In this document: in pieces, positions 1-11,759 of the stretch | How positions within the stretch are numbered: position 1 is the stretch's first letter | How the letters are laid out: each line of letters starts with the position of its first letter | NCBI GenBank assembly: GCA_038496445.1 | Contig: JALMLS010000635.1 | Coordinates: forward strand, 1-64,000 | From: Trichosphaerium sp. ATCC 40318 | Taxonomy: Eukaryota; Discosea; Flabellinia; Trichosidae | Length of the DNA stretch: 64,000 bases | Direction of reading: 5' to 3' | Made by a program: the position numbers and the translations under genes | The notes under the pieces: generated by a model | What the model was told of the DNA's origin: nothing | Database searches by the model: none | Seen by the model: the letters and a program-made list of their open reading frames with translations, nothing else

Positions 1-681
1 ATCTTTGGCTGATGCTTCTATGAACTTTATCTTCAATTTACATCCTTAATGCCTGAGTGAATATCAAGACCGTGAATTTTTCTTTAGAATACAACTTATT
101 GACTTTACCTTGGCAACAGCATAATCAATTTTACGGTCATATATAAGATCACTTTTTGTTCCAACAAGTATTATTGGAATATTGTGCATTGCATATCGTT
201 CAACCTCTCTTAGCCACAGTATTACATTATCAAAAGACTGATGGCATGTAATATCATAAAAAACCAAAACACCTTTAGCAGCTCTAAATGGACGTAGCAT
301 ATCTTGTGTGATGAATCGGTGCTGACCTATAGAAACATGTTTAAAACAAACCCTCATATAGCAACAAACACACTGAAAGTATCCCAAACGTTGAGTTTTA
401 CTTGGTGGCCGTCAACTTGAATTGTTTTAAACTTCTACGAAAACATGAGCTAGAATTTCTAACACGTGATGTTAAACTAAAATGTAAGCAGCGTATTGCT
501 GGGAGAACAACGTTTTGGGCATTGTTTGCATGTTGCACGTATTACGTAATAATGATCACCCAATGTGGCTTCACTTTCTGAAAATGTTATCAACGAATCT
601 CAGTACAAAGTTTGTCTTTCCAACGCCAGTATCACCAATAGTAATGACTTTGTACGATAGTTCTCTACAACTCAATGTAAG
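1..681 (-). pseudogene. Rab-like small GTPase, copy 1 (frameshifted, 3' part outside window)
   Basis: Reading leftward, the exons give a P-loop (GDTGVGKT, about 620-650), a beta2-beta3 segment ending in WDTF (about 405-450), and an exon with AAKGVLVFYDIT and the guanine-binding motif GTKSD (about 120-320). That order is typical of Rab family membrane-traffic GTPases. Compared with its copy at 15907-16705, this gene lacks 5 nt just after the sequence FVDN in the switch I region, which shifts the frame into stops. No ATG is visible. The first exon has an acceptor at 681 that joins in frame to the exon ending at 823, so the GTPase may be the C-terminal part of a longer protein. The last exons lie outside the window. 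Confidence 0.7.
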
Positions 682-822
682 CTATGGTAACAAGCCTAAA
701 ACCGAATGTACTGTTCTACATTCGACGTCTTAGTATTCGCTGGAGGGTTTGAAGGGGCTACAAATGCGTAAGTCAATCAATTCATACGCTTTGATAACCG
801 CAAGGTTGGCATACTGACTTAC

Positions 823-1380
823 CTTTAATTTTTGTATCTTTGCTGCTTTTACTTCCCATTTATTTGATTTTAGTAAATCTGCAGTTTTACGTTTCCAGTT
901 TAAGTTAATTGCTGGCTTGTTTAAGACAGGCTTCCAAAGAGTCCTCACTATTGGAGGCAAGAAGGCGCTGCCTGTACATACAGGACAGTTTTATGATTTT
1001 CTGATACAAATTGGAAAAGCAGTTTTGTCTTCTAGCCCAAAGGCTAGTTCAACACGTGATTCAGAGGCACGGTATTTTTTGCGCCATTTACCTTTGTAAA
1101 AATTGTTATCAAGGCTAGCGTGTGTATTGACATTTCTCTAGTCCGTTTTAATGTGCTGCTGTCGATTGTATCATCTATTTTGGATTGATATTTATTACGG
1201 AATAACGAAATTGTTTGATAACAATAGCATCCTTCCTTCTCAAAGTGCAAACAAAAAGGACTACCATTAAATTGCACTTATAATTTCCTGACAATGATCC
1301 TGATATATTCTTTTCAATGTGCACATCCAGATAAACAGTTCAATATCACTTCGACATTTGTTTGACTTTTTCTTCGACAT
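823..1380 (-). CDS. Unrecognised gene (copy 1), possibly the N-terminal part of the Rab-like gene
   Basis: The ATG at 1380 opens with MSKKKSNKCRSDIELF. Further exons carry EKEGCYCYQTISLFRNKY (about 1200), ESRVELAFGLEDKTAFPIC (about 1040) and PPIVRTLWKPVLNKP (about 940), and the last ends at a good donor after KIQKLK (823). An in-frame TAA disappears if a 36-nt GT-AG intron is removed between FPIC and the next exon. The same exons recur in the inverted copy at 15250-15766, which supports coding. The protein is basic and I recognise no domain. The final donor is phase 0 and matches the acceptor of the Rab exon at 681, so the two may form one gene. The exon joins are inferred. Confidence 0.45.
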
Positions 1381-1885
1381 TTTAGTATAACCCAGATAAA
1401 CTGAACAAAGTCAGAAAATGAAGTATTCCGTAATGTGAATCAAATGTATGTTATTAATAACCTGTAGTGCTACTCAGAAGCGTTGTGAACACCGCCCTGC
1501 TTATAAGTTAACTTTATTCCACGTGATACTTGTATCAACCACTAAACAAATTTTGACCAAGGCCATGTATGAGAACACTACCAACAGATGAAAAAAAAAT
1601 ACTGTGTGAACAAAAATGTAAGCCATTTGGCTGACTTTGTTTTGTTCCATTTGGCACGCAAATAGTTTTTGCTAAGCCATTAGCCGACAATCACAGGTAT
1701 AGAATTAAAATTTATTACAGTAACTACACCTTGATGTGATTGCTGACAAGCGCTGATGTTTGATGTGATGCAATAAACTAATTTGATGAGCATGTAAGTA
1801 CTACCAATGATGTACTTGGAACTCAGGTGAAATGAAGCAGACTATTTTTTTTTATACTATTGTATGGTAATACTTGTGACATTTT
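1381..1885. other. Non-coding stretch shared with 14750-15240
   Basis: I see no convincing reading frame. The sequence is nevertheless closely similar to the reverse complement of about 14750-15240, because both lie inside the large inverted duplication. It contains one CACGTG at about 1518. It separates the 3' end of the orphan-family member from the unrecognised gene. Confidence 0.4.
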
Positions 1886-3720
1886 TAGGTTACAGGCGAT
1901 TCTGGTTTGCCTCTGGTAGTCGTTGAGTAGGCAGAGACGTAAAGGTTGGTAAGCTGGTTATTATAGGTAGTGTTACTGGAGGAGCTTGTGGCTTCAATCC
2001 GGGTTGTTTTGCCGATTCAATAAATCCTGCTTGTAGCAATTCTGTTTGGTTTCTGGTCAGAGAAGGTGCTGTTACGCTTGGTTTTAATCAGGAAGGAATT
2101 GTTGGAGTAACTATCTTTGATTTGTTAGTTGGTTTGTCCTGTATATACAGGGCTACTGTATCTATAGGTATTGAAACAAGCAGGTTTGGTGCATCAGCTA
2201 TTTTTCGGTGTTTCTTGTTCGTTGTGGGTTGAGTAGTTGTATTATCCACTCTTTTCCTTTTGAGTGTTGGAAGTGCGTATTGGGTGTCAATGGCAGATAG
2301 TTCGTTTCTAATACGTTTCAGTTCTTCTTGATCTTTCTTATACGCAGCCATGCGCTGAAAAATAGGACTACACTTGTGTTCTGTATGAACTCGAAATGTT
2401 TCTTTTGTTTCTTTGTCAACGCATTTGTCCTCACCGTCTTCATTGTGCTGGTTTAATGATTTTCTTTCATTGCCTATGGTATCAATTACTATGAGTGTTT
2501 GGAACAATGGTACAAATGAGAAAGGTTTCAAAGAATTATAGGATTGAAGAAAAAATGTGAGAAAAATAAGTTAATTGTCATTATTATTGTTCGTCTCACC
2601 TTTTGCATAGTCTTCCTTGTGACTGTCTAGATTATTTTGTAGTTCTTTTATTATAGAATCAGCTACAGGTATTTTATTCTTGCGTCTAGCAGTTTTGAGT
2701 GCTTTTGAGTACAAGTTGGCCAGTTGCATTGCTATTATATGTTAGTCGTAAGAGGCACCCTTAAAATAAACTCACATACCCAAATCGAATCGTGTTGGGT
2801 ACATCTCTAAAAGCATTGCTTGAGCAGTGTACCCACAATGCATACAATTCCAATAGTATTTTGAGTAATTGATCTCCAGCCCATAGATGGTATCTTCAAA
2901 TACACCTTTATTGAATAAAAGATCATAATTAAAATTCATCACAGCGTTGTAAATGCTTAGATCTCCCACGTGATCAGGTTTTTTGAACTCAAGACCGTTC
3001 TTTGATAAAAACTGTTTCAGCTAATTTTTTTGTTAGAAGCATTGTTTGTTATTTTCCTTTACCTTTTCCTGTACTTTGTAGGCATTAGAAAACATAGAAA
3101 CGTGACTCTTTGCCCCAAAATTGTGCGAGAAAAAACGTTGGCGCATGGCCAAAAAGAGCTTGGAACAGGAACAATTATTCAAGAGAACAAGAAGATAATG
3201 AAAATAACATACTTGGTTTCTTGCCTTTTTGTTTTCTATGAAAACCATCGTACTATATATATACTTCAGTTCTGTGACCTAATACTTCACCCCCAACTCG
3301 TTCCATCTAATTTGTAATCAGTAAAAGATAGCAAGCCTCAGTAACACAACGCAGCATCACGCTCGTAGGAACTAGTAAAAAAAGCATACTTCCTTTATGG
3401 CTGACAAATGCTGTTTAAACGCATCCACATCTTTCTGTATTACAATGTATGTTTTAAAATACTCCTTGGCGTGTATATCAGAATGTACCTAGATTCCCCT
3501 TTATTACACTCAGTGGCGAGCTGCTTCCATTCAGTTGCGGATAAAAAAATCACGTGGAATGAACTTTGTAACAGACTTTAGATCAATCTTGTGCTGTCGC
3601 GGTTTTGAGTGGTGTAACTTTAAGGCTTTATGAGCAAACTCGGTGATCTCTTCTAAAAAGTCTACTTCATCTAAAACTCAAAATAAGACAGAAAGCACAA
3701 AAGAAAACCAAAAAGCTAGC
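1886..3720 (-). pseudogene. Orphan basic nuclear-type protein, family member 1 (broken)
   Basis: The exons run in the same order as in the intact members at 4949-6974 and 7401-9622: a LEEITEFAHKALKLHHSKPR exon (about 3645), KTYIVIQKDVDAFKQHL (about 3430), FLAMRQRFFSHN (about 3150), an exon with VGDLSIYNAVMNF and LLEMYPTRFDLG (2780-2970), a LYSKALKTARRKN exon (about 2690), and a lysine/arginine-rich exon with LKRKR and NKKHRK (2100-2536). It is disabled twice: an extra T in the run near 3545 breaks the frame after IPRD, and a TGA at about 2088 interrupts the last exon where the inverted copy has an arginine codon. I recognise no known domain. Confidence 0.65.
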
Positions 3721-3959
3721 CTGAAAGTTCGCGTGACGACCCATCCGAGGCACACAAACTTCCATTCGATTCTCTCTCAATATCCATTGTGGCTTTACTG
3801 TTTTTTGTCTGAGAGCAAGTTTGGAACAGGTGTACTTGGTTTGTCTGTATCGTATTAATTCAAGTTGTTACGCCTGAATATGAGTGAGTCAGTTTAAAAT
3901 AGCGTACAATATCGAAATTACGTAAATCTCATTCGTACCTCTTTTGTTTGTTCCACAGT

Positions 3960-4948
3960 AGTTAATAAATTTAATGTGTGGTGCTGGTCGCAAAGATAAT
4001 TACATGGTTTTTCTTATTAAATATGAAATGTCGCTTAACAACTCACGTTTACAATTAAAACGTGTATCTACACCAGGCCATGCAATTGTACTTATTACCT
4101 ATAAAAACGAGGAGGTCATATGTGTGGTAGCAATCACGTGATTTATTTGACATGATTGGTCAACTTTTACTGCAGTGACACAATCTTTTTAGAAATGACA
4201 TTCTGGTATCTTTTTCTGAAAAACATTTTGTGTTTTGTAGCGTTGGCAGTAACGACAATAATCACGTGGTGCCTCTACCAATCAAAAAGGTTAAGTTTTT
4301 TCAAATCGGAGCTTGCAACAGTCGCTTTTTGCCGTGCCTATTTTATGATGACTTAGCCATATTGAGTAATAGTTGAACACTCTTGCAGGGCATGGATCGG
4401 TTGTTTAGTACAGGATGATTGCCTTTAAGTTGAGTTAAAATTTTTGCGTTTTTATAAAAACTACTATAATAACACGTGGTACCATCTCATCGCATCTAGC
4501 TACATAGTTTGCGTGTTCAGTAGAAACTAAACAATAAACGGTAGTAAGCAACAGATTCATTCAACGACGCTACTGTGCACTTACCTGGTACTAGGCCTAT
4601 TAAATAATGGACAACAACAACAAAAACAGCAATAAAAACGTACACCAATCAGTTTTTTTTCTTTTTTTCTTCATATTAATGCTGTTCAGGATGTAGATCA
4701 CGTGATTCCAATTACCAAGCCGCCAGTGTTGGATGATCAAAGTGCGTTTTAAATTTTAAACGAGTACAGTTTCCCTGGACTAAGTGTTTGGCCTTCTGTT
4801 CGCGAAACTGGGCTACAGCGTGTTGTATTTCGTAGAAACACGTGTGTTTTGGCGCCATTTGTCCGACATTTCCATTAAACAGCTCCTTCAAGTTGAGCTA
4901 TAACTCTATAATTGTGAACGCTCAAAACAGTTCTAACCTTTTTTACAG
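3960..4948. other. Gene-poor stretch rich in CACGTG
   Basis: There is no supported gene between family members 1 (minus) and 2 (plus), which diverge from here. Five CACGTG palindromes lie at about 4135, 4263, 4473, 4699 and 4839, the densest group in the window. The first exon of member 2 and its ATG are probably hidden in the right-hand part, but I could not place them. The short open frame at 4156-4356 is hydrophobic and has no paralogue. Confidence 0.4.
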
Positions 4949-6974
4949 GCAATGACCAGTTGTTTAACGAAGTTATGGCTTTTGCTAAAAAGGCCATAAA
5001 GATGCACAATTCGAAACCCAGGAATCCCCAGATTAACCTAAATGATGCCACACAATTCAAAGCATGTGAGTATTTATCAAAGGGAGAATGGAAAGAGCTT
5101 GTTAACAGTGATAACAAACTAAGTAAAAAAACTGAAAGACGAAGGTAAAATTTTTGATTTGTTTTGGTTTGGATTGTTCTTATTTAACCTTACACGAAAA
5201 TGAACTTAGTATACGAGATGCTGCAAATATGGTTAAAATGTATATCGTAATACAAAAAGATCTACAAGGGTTTAAAAAGCACCTGAAAGAACTGAATGCA
5301 GTACACTTTTTTTTTGTTATCACAGTGATATGGACACATTGCTTATGATTTTAGACTCGAACAAAAAGGGGAAACAAAGTACCAGGACACTTTTTGAGAA
5401 CCTATTCTGCAGCAGTCTTTATGAAAAATGATACAGCGAGAAAGCAGGTAGTGTTGGGTTTTTTTTTTAATGTTTTACAAATTTATTTGTTTTTTAAGTT
5501 ACTCGTTGCTCTCTGTAGATGCTTGTTCTCAGGGATAAATGCCCGCAATGGCGGAATGTTTTCCAATGCTCAAATGGCACAAGATAAGGTACAGATAAGG
5601 AGGTTTTAAGTAGTGTCTTCAAAGGTATTGACGAAAAAATTAGTTGAAAGAGTTTTTGCACATGAACGGCCTTGTATTCAAAGAGCCTGAACAATTCAAG
5701 CCAGATAGCATATACAAGGCTGTTACAAGCTTCGATTTAGATCTGTTATTCAATAGAGGTGGCTTTAAAGACACTGTGTATGCGTTGGAGATATACGACA
5801 CGAGAGTGTCTTGGAAGTCGTTACATTGTGGGTACATTGTTCAAGAAATGCTACTAGAAATGTACCCAACGCGATTTGATTTAGGTACTAGCCTCACGTG
5901 TTTTTTTCCCATCTTGTTTGCCTCATCTAAATAAACGTAGCAAAGCAGTTGCTTGAACATTACAAAAAAGCACTGAGTGTAACGGATTGCAACAAAATGA
6001 AGACAGCTATCTTAACAAAAGAAAAACTACTAGCGCATGCGAAACATCAAGCAGAAGACTATGCTCAAAGAGAAAAAATGTATATAGCGAAAAAATCAAT
6101 CAAACGAGAGAAGGAAATACAACAGGAGGGTAAGAACCGTGGTGACACAGAAGTTACACTAAATAGGAGATCATACATTGGTTTTTTTCCCTCTTTTCTT
6201 TCTTGATCCAGAAAACAAAACTAACAAGTTGTAGATCCTATGGACTGTGAAGATTCTAGAATAGGTGATCCAATATTGAGTCCTCCTGTTATTAAAGACA
6301 ATCAAACTGTTCATGCTTGTTTTGAGTGGCTTAAACAAAATACAGGTAGTTAGTTTTTTTTTGTTCTTAAATGACTTCTAATAATGGTTTGCAGTCATGG
6401 GTGAAATTTACAACTCTAAGAACCTGCAACAAAGTAATGAACAAGGAGAAGATCATGATGATTCAAGAATGAATGATTTGGAACCTGAGCAAAATGTCTC
6501 TGAAGAAAAAAATGCAGAAAAGTCAGACCAAGACATTGTGATAAGAAAAAGAAAATCAAGAGTTACGGCAACTACAAGTACCAAGAAACAGCGAAAAAAA
6601 CCACCATTGCGGTATACATTTGATGTAAATCACAAGGCCGCTGTACAAATTAAAACAGAAACGCCAGACACAGTACCAATTGCATTCCTCGCAAAAGAGC
6701 AGTTGCCATCAACTCAACCAACAAATAATGACTTTGGCAATGGTACCTGGGATATATTGTTATTCTTTATGAATAATATCTCTGTAGATGGTTTACCCGA
6801 CAATTTTGAAGAACTAGACACGGATTATATAATGGTAGTTCGTTTTAGTAAGTCATTCTTCTTTAATCACTGTTTTTTTATTAAAAAGTTGGATTAGGAG
6901 GCAAAAGCTATTTCAAGACACCAGCAACTAAGAAGTTTATTAAAGAAAAAGATCTACCGAATGTCAGGATCTAG
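4949..6974 (+). CDS. Orphan basic nuclear-type protein, family member 2 (start not located)
   Basis: This is a multi-exon gene. The visible exons carry FNEVMAFAKKAIKMHNSKPR (4949-5145), KMYIVIQKDLQGFKKHL (about 5230), TYSAAVFMKNDTARKQ (5395-5450), CLFSGINARNGGMFSNAQ (5515-5590), FDLDLLFNRGGFKDTVY with LLEMYPTRFDLG (5660-5884), a lysine-rich helical exon (5945-6130), and a long acidic-then-basic exon with RKRKS and KKQRKKPP (6397-6849). A last exon starts GGKSYFKTPATKKF and stops at 6972-6974. The basic clusters resemble nuclear localisation signals. Against member 3 I see no disabling lesion in the parts compared. The function is unknown. The 5' exon equivalent to 7401-7452 was not found. Confidence 0.6.
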
Positions 6975-7400
6975 AGACAAAAAGATTTATCAGTGATAGC
7001 AATCGATCATGTCAAGTAAATCACGTGATTGTTATATATTGAACGTGGACTTCCCATCACTTTTCTTGAGCTTGCTATATCCGGTTATCACCTTGCGTAT
7101 GTTTGCTAATTTTTCCACTTTTGTCACGTGATCACTGTGTTTTAAATACAAGTTGTTAAGCGACAAATTGACAAGAATAAAACATTTCATAACGTTTACT
7201 CAGCGCATCACCTATTATTAAGCTATTATCTCTCTGCTGTAAGGTACACATGAGATTTATCTAATAGCAACACTGTACGCTATTATAACTCACTCACTCA
7301 GTCAAATTCAGGCGTTACAAGTTAATAATTAAGAGGATACAGCAAACTGTCATATAGGAAAAAACCGTTGGTGTGAATTCTCAAACAAAGTTAAAAGACA
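6975..7400. other. Intergenic region between family members 2 and 3
   Basis: No gene is seen. It contains TCACGTGA-type palindromes at about 7022 and 7125 and must hold the promoter of member 3, whose ATG is at 7401. It resembles the region upstream of member 1 in parts (about 3860-3960, inverted), which suggests that promoter sequence was duplicated with the genes. Confidence 0.4.
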
Positions 7401-9622
7401 ATGGATACGGAAAGTTCGCGATCTCCTGATGAGTCGTCATGCGAATCTAAAGGCAAGTAACTGGTTTTTCTTTTGTGCGTGCTTAAGTGTTTGTGAGTGG
7501 TTTTAGGCGAAGCAGACTTTTTTGAGGACGTAATTGAGTTTGGTCGAAAAGCCATAAAGCTACACCACTCGAAACCGCGACAACATAAGATTGATCTAAA
7601 ATCCGCTACGATATTCCCAAGAGAATACTTGTCATCACGTGAGTGGAGGGACCTTGCCTCTGCATGTAATAAAAGAAAAAAATCCGGGTAAGTACAAACT
7701 GCTTGGGTTCTTACTTGCTAAATGGTTGCTAGTAAACCTAACAAGAACGACGCCAAGGAGTATTTTAAAACATATATTGTAATACAGAAAGATGTGGATG
7801 CGTTTAAACAGCATTTGTCCACCATAAAGGAGGTAGGCTTTTTTGTTAAGCCATTACCAAAAAATCTTGCTAGTTTTATGGAGCCACCCTCACTTCACGC
7901 TTACTGTTTTAGATGGAAAGTGATGGTAGTATATTTTACGGTCACAGTACTGAAGTTTATAGTAAGGCAGTTTTCTTGGCTAACAAGAAAGCAAGAAACC
8001 AAGTAAGTGCATTCTTTTATTTTTAGTGTTTTTGGGTATAATGTTTTATTAAAGTTGTTCTTGGCCATACGTCAAAGATTATTCTCAAAAGGTAATAGAC
8101 GATGCAATAGCTCAATGTTTACAAACGCCCAAAACATACAAGACAAGGTACTGAAAAGTCATATAGCAACCCAGTTTGTAATTGACAAAAAATTAGCTGA
8201 AACAGTTCTTAACTTCGAACGGTCTTGAATTCAAAAAACCTGATCACGTGGGAGATCTAAGCATTTACAACGCTGTCATGAACTTTGATTTAGATCTTTT
8301 ATTCAACAAAGGTGTATTTGAAGATACTATCTATGGGCTGGAGATCAATTACTCAAAATACTATTGGAAGTCGTTACATTGTGGGTACACTGTTCAAGCA
8401 ATGTTACTGGAAATGTATCCAACACGATTTGATTTAGGAACTTTGTATTTTTTCTTGTTCCTCGTTTGTTTTTTTTTGGCACTTACAAGTAATAGCAACG
8501 CAATTACTCGACATGTATACAGACGCATTGAAAACTGCCAAAACCAAGAATAAGTCAGCTGCTTTGATAATAAAAGAACTACAAGATAATCTGGAAAGTC
8601 ACAAGAAAGACTACACGCGAGGCAACGTGAAGAATACTGAACGAGCAATTACACCAAAAGGTAACTTGGTTTTTTCTCACTTTTTTCTTCATATACGCAT
8701 TTATAATATTTCCTAACACTCATAGTACCTTACTTCAGATATGAATCTGAATCATTAAGCCCACATGATGTTGAAGAAAGTGAGGACAAAAGTGTTGATA
8801 AGGATGCGAACGAAATCATTTGTATTCACACAGAACCCAACTGTAGTACTATTTCTGAGCGCATGGCTGCGTACAAGAAAGATCAAGAAGAATTGAAACG
8901 TATAAGAAACAAACTGTCTGCCATTGATACCCAAGACACACTTCCAAAACTCAAAAGGAAAAGAGTGGTTAATACAACTACTCAATCAACAATCAACAAG
9001 AAACAAAAAAGAGCACCGAAAATAGATATGCCTGCTACTTCAACGAATATTGTTGATTCAATGCAAGTTGATACAACACTAGCTCCTCACACAACTAACC
9101 AAGAGACCAACATAATAGACCTACCAGCAATGCCTCCCTTGATACAACCAAAAATTCCTCAAACAGTAAACAAATCAGCAAGATTTGAGCCAATGTTGCT
9201 TCCAAAATCACAAAATACGACACCATTGCCTCCACTCACATTGCCAACATTATCACCTCCGAGCATTCAACAAGTAATACCAGAACCAGAATCACGTGTG
9301 ACAGAAATACAACAAATGACAGAAGTACAACAAATTTCCTTAACAACCTTAAATGATGATAGCTCAAGTGAAGGTACAACATTTAGTATTACACGCTTAC
9401 TATACCTAAAAAGTCTATAAAGAATTACCTGAAGACTTTAAGGATATTGGAGAAGATTATGTGATGATTGTTAGTTTCAGTAAGCAGCTACTACTCTAGG
9501 ACTAATCCATTGAACCATATTTTGAAAAACTGAAACTAAAACTTTGTTCAGGAGGCAAGTACTATAAACAAACGTCAAAAACTGGAAAGTACATTGAAGA
9601 ATGCATTAACCTGGACAAATGA
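7401..9622 (+). CDS. Orphan basic nuclear-type protein, family member 3 (best-preserved copy)
   Basis: The ATG at 7401 begins MDTESSRSPDESSCESK. The first intron appears to use a GC donor (gcaagt at 7453) and joins in frame to GEADFFEDVIEFGRKAIKLH. Later exons carry KTYIVIQKDVDAFKQHL (about 7775), SKAVFLANKKARNQ (about 7965), LFLAIRQRLFSKGNRRCN (8055-8145), VGDLSIYNAVMNFDLDLLF with LLEMYPTRFDLG (8245-8440), and a lysine-rich helix (8515-8660). A long exon (8720-9375) has LKRKR, NKKQKRAP and a Pro/Thr/Gln-rich tail. The last two exons are ELPEDFKDIGEDYVM and GGKYYKQTSKTGKYIEE. The C-terminal pattern (LP, acidic, DY, FS, GGK) is shared with member 2. I know no family with this layout. A nuclear location is inferred from the basic clusters only. 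Confidence 0.65.
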
Positions 9623-10060
9623 TGGTAAACCACTGGACATGTTGTATTTACATGGTACTTAATAAAGTATTGTGACTGTCACAAACAATTGCTCTTATAA
9701 ACCTTCAGTTTATATACTATCTCATTATGCAGTTACACAAACTGGTTGTTTAGTCTACAGAATTGACCCGGCTGAGGGTAAGTTGTTTTAACAGTAATCT
9801 CAATTTTTGGCACATTATGGCCACAACCGTAGCTTCAGAAGACTGTTTGTATATCGAGATGCAAATTGATGGTGTTCTTAATTTAGTAACACTATCTTCA
9901 GCGTGGCTGCGTTTAAAGTTTATCGTAAATCTTGGTCAAACAATACGAGCTAATATGATGCGTCGCATGTTTCGTATGGAACTTCCCTTTGTAGGCACTC
10001 AATGTAGGTCATGGAGTTGACCCGGATTAGATAGAGAAAGAAAAAGATGAGCAAAACAAT
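9623..10060. other. Intergenic stretch with a weak open frame
   Basis: An open plus-strand frame runs from about 9763 to 10020 and includes MATTVASEDCLYIEMQ. It has no clear start, no paralogue in the window and no recognisable domain. It may be a terminal exon or chance. Nothing else is seen between the 3' ends of member 3 and the ependymin-like gene. Confidence 0.3.
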
Positions 10061-11045
10061 TTATTGTTTGTGAAGAGCTAATGAGCTATTCCTCCCATAC
10101 CACACCATTTCTCTCATAATAACAGGATCAATTTCCTGGGCGTTATCACAATAATCCGGTAATTTAAATATCTAAAGCATACAAGTCAGAGAAAAGACAT
10201 AAAAACAAAAACTCATACTTCTTTGACATCAAACGAAGGATTTTCGTCCACGTAATTTATCATGTGAGTAGAATCCTCATGTGGAACAATCATCACTGGG
10301 CGTCCGTTATTACTAGCAACGTTCCAATAGTAATGTTCTTCTTTTACCCATCCTGTGAACGTCTTAATACTATAACAACTGGAGTACGAAGTTTACCATT
10401 ACACAAAATATCGTTCACTATTTTTTGTCCAATGTATTCAGCGCCTTCAAGCCAATCTGGTCGGAGGGGCGTAATACCAATAGGAGCTACTTTACACTCT
10501 TTTTTGCTCTCTTGGAATATCCACATCTTGAGAAAAAAAGTTAAAAAGTAATCACGTGGCAAGAACAGAAAACAACATTTCTCTGCCGACAAAATTGTCT
10601 TCCGTACAGTTCTATCCAAGTGAATGATCTGGTACACCTTAGGTATGTTAGTAACCTGATTCAAGGTTGTGTAGCGTAAACGTACCTCTCCAAAACCGAT
10701 GGTTATTGCAGGATTGGTTTTAGGTCCTAAAGAGAAGTTACACTCAGGTGTGATTAATTACCAACAGAACCGTTTGTGCTTACCCAAAACATCTCCACGC
10801 AATGCGCGCAAAGGCCAGTGGTACCTTGAGAGAATTATTAAGCTTTTCACTATGTCATAGAGCGAAAAGGACGTTATTGAAGCCACGCACCAATATTTTC
10901 CTGCTGAATCCTCTCCTACGCTCTTTCCAAGGGTTGAGCGTTGTTGGTAGTATGTATCTGGGTATGTTGGAGGCTCAAGCTGAGATAAAACACAAGAACA
11001 AGTTAAAGATACAAGTATCAATACTACAGCTGCAGTAGGTGTCAT
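10061..11045 (-). CDS. Secreted ependymin-like protein
   Basis: The ATG at 11045 starts a clear signal peptide (MTPTAAVVLILVSLTCSCVL, cleavage near SQLEPP). After splicing, the mature part reads KYWCVASITSFSLYD, then VYQIIHLDRT joined to MWIFQESKKECKV, then WLEGAEYIGQKIVNDILCNG joined to WVKEEHYYWNV, then VDENPSFDVKE joined to IFKLPDYC, and ends LALHKQ with the stop at 10061. The spacing of the cysteines, the aromatic EHYYW block and the closing DENPSFD...P.YC pattern resemble ependymin-related proteins, which are extracellular and adopt an LolA-like fold binding hydrophobic ligands. Two introns were placed because they remove stops and restore this order. A 30-base GT-AG-like stretch at about 10650-10685 is left as coding because it is in frame. 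Family membership is inferred from pattern, not from a search. Confidence 0.6.
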
Positions 11046-11759
11046 CGCGTGATATGGTTTGGTTAAAAGCCAAAAAAACGAACACGGGGAAAATCTTTGG
11101 CGGTAGCACTTGTTCGTGTGGCTCATATATCATCACTACAACGTGGCAGAACTTGTGAAGAAAATTGCTAGGAAAGTTATTTTTCCGCTTTATTGTTCAG
11201 TTAATCTGAGATACTGAACTGTTTGTAGAAGGTGAGGTAGCGTTACTGTTACAATCTCTGAAGGTTGGCATGAACGAGTCGAATGTGAGTAAAGACAACT
11301 CGTTAAAGTGAATGTCAGATCAATAAACGATGCCAGTCGTGAATAATATGGACAACTTTTTAAACCTCTCTAGCAGCACGCACGTGGCTTTCTATTATGC
11401 TCGCGTAAAGTACTCCATAAGGTACACTAATGTTATAGCTTGCAGAGCAAAAGGCTACCTATGTTCACAAACCGTCCGAAAAATCAGGTTTAGCGCATCA
11501 CAATTGCTTAATTTCAAGTCAAATTCAGTACACCGGCTGATGACCATACCTCGTAAAAAGGCTCTTTGTTTTGCACCTCAACCCTGTGATGTTTTCATGC
11601 AGTATGACATTGTACAAACGATTATTTGTCTTTCTTTTGCCACAATCAACTACGCTAATGTGTTAGCATGGGTATATCACATTTACAGTGCTCGCTTACA
11701 ATCTAACCAGCTTTTTAGGCTCTGATAAACAAAACATTCCACGAAATCATAAGCGACCA
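11046..11759. other. Intergenic region, no supported gene
   Basis: The region upstream of the ependymin-like gene holds its promoter. A 131-codon open frame at 11330-11725 has a low-complexity, cysteine-rich composition, no paralogue and no recognisable domain, so I do not call it a gene. A CACGTG occurs at about 11383. Confidence 0.35.

Larger units (their letters stand above)
1..2536. repeat. Inverted duplication, left arm (partner 14088-16705)
   Basis: The reverse complement of this arm matches 14088-16705 almost base for base over the 3' end of the orphan family gene, the unrecognised gene and the Rab-like gene, in the same order. Homology stops abruptly at about 2536, where the partner continues into a tyrosine-kinase fragment. 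The arms differ by small indels and by a deletion in the right arm. The left end runs off the window, so the true length is unknown. Confidence 0.8.

Noticed and set aside
917-1099. Open frame on the plus strand, 60 codons
   Set aside because: It is antisense to the PPIVRTLWKPV exon and is conserved in the other arm only because the DNA is duplicated.
10344-10664. 106-codon continuous frame in the ependymin-like gene
   Set aside because: Partly real exon and partly two introns; read straight through, it loses the ependymin-like order and lacks the C-terminal exons.
11330-11725. 131-codon frame upstream of copy A
   Set aside because: No start context, paralogue or domain, and biased low-complexity composition; kept only as intergenic description.
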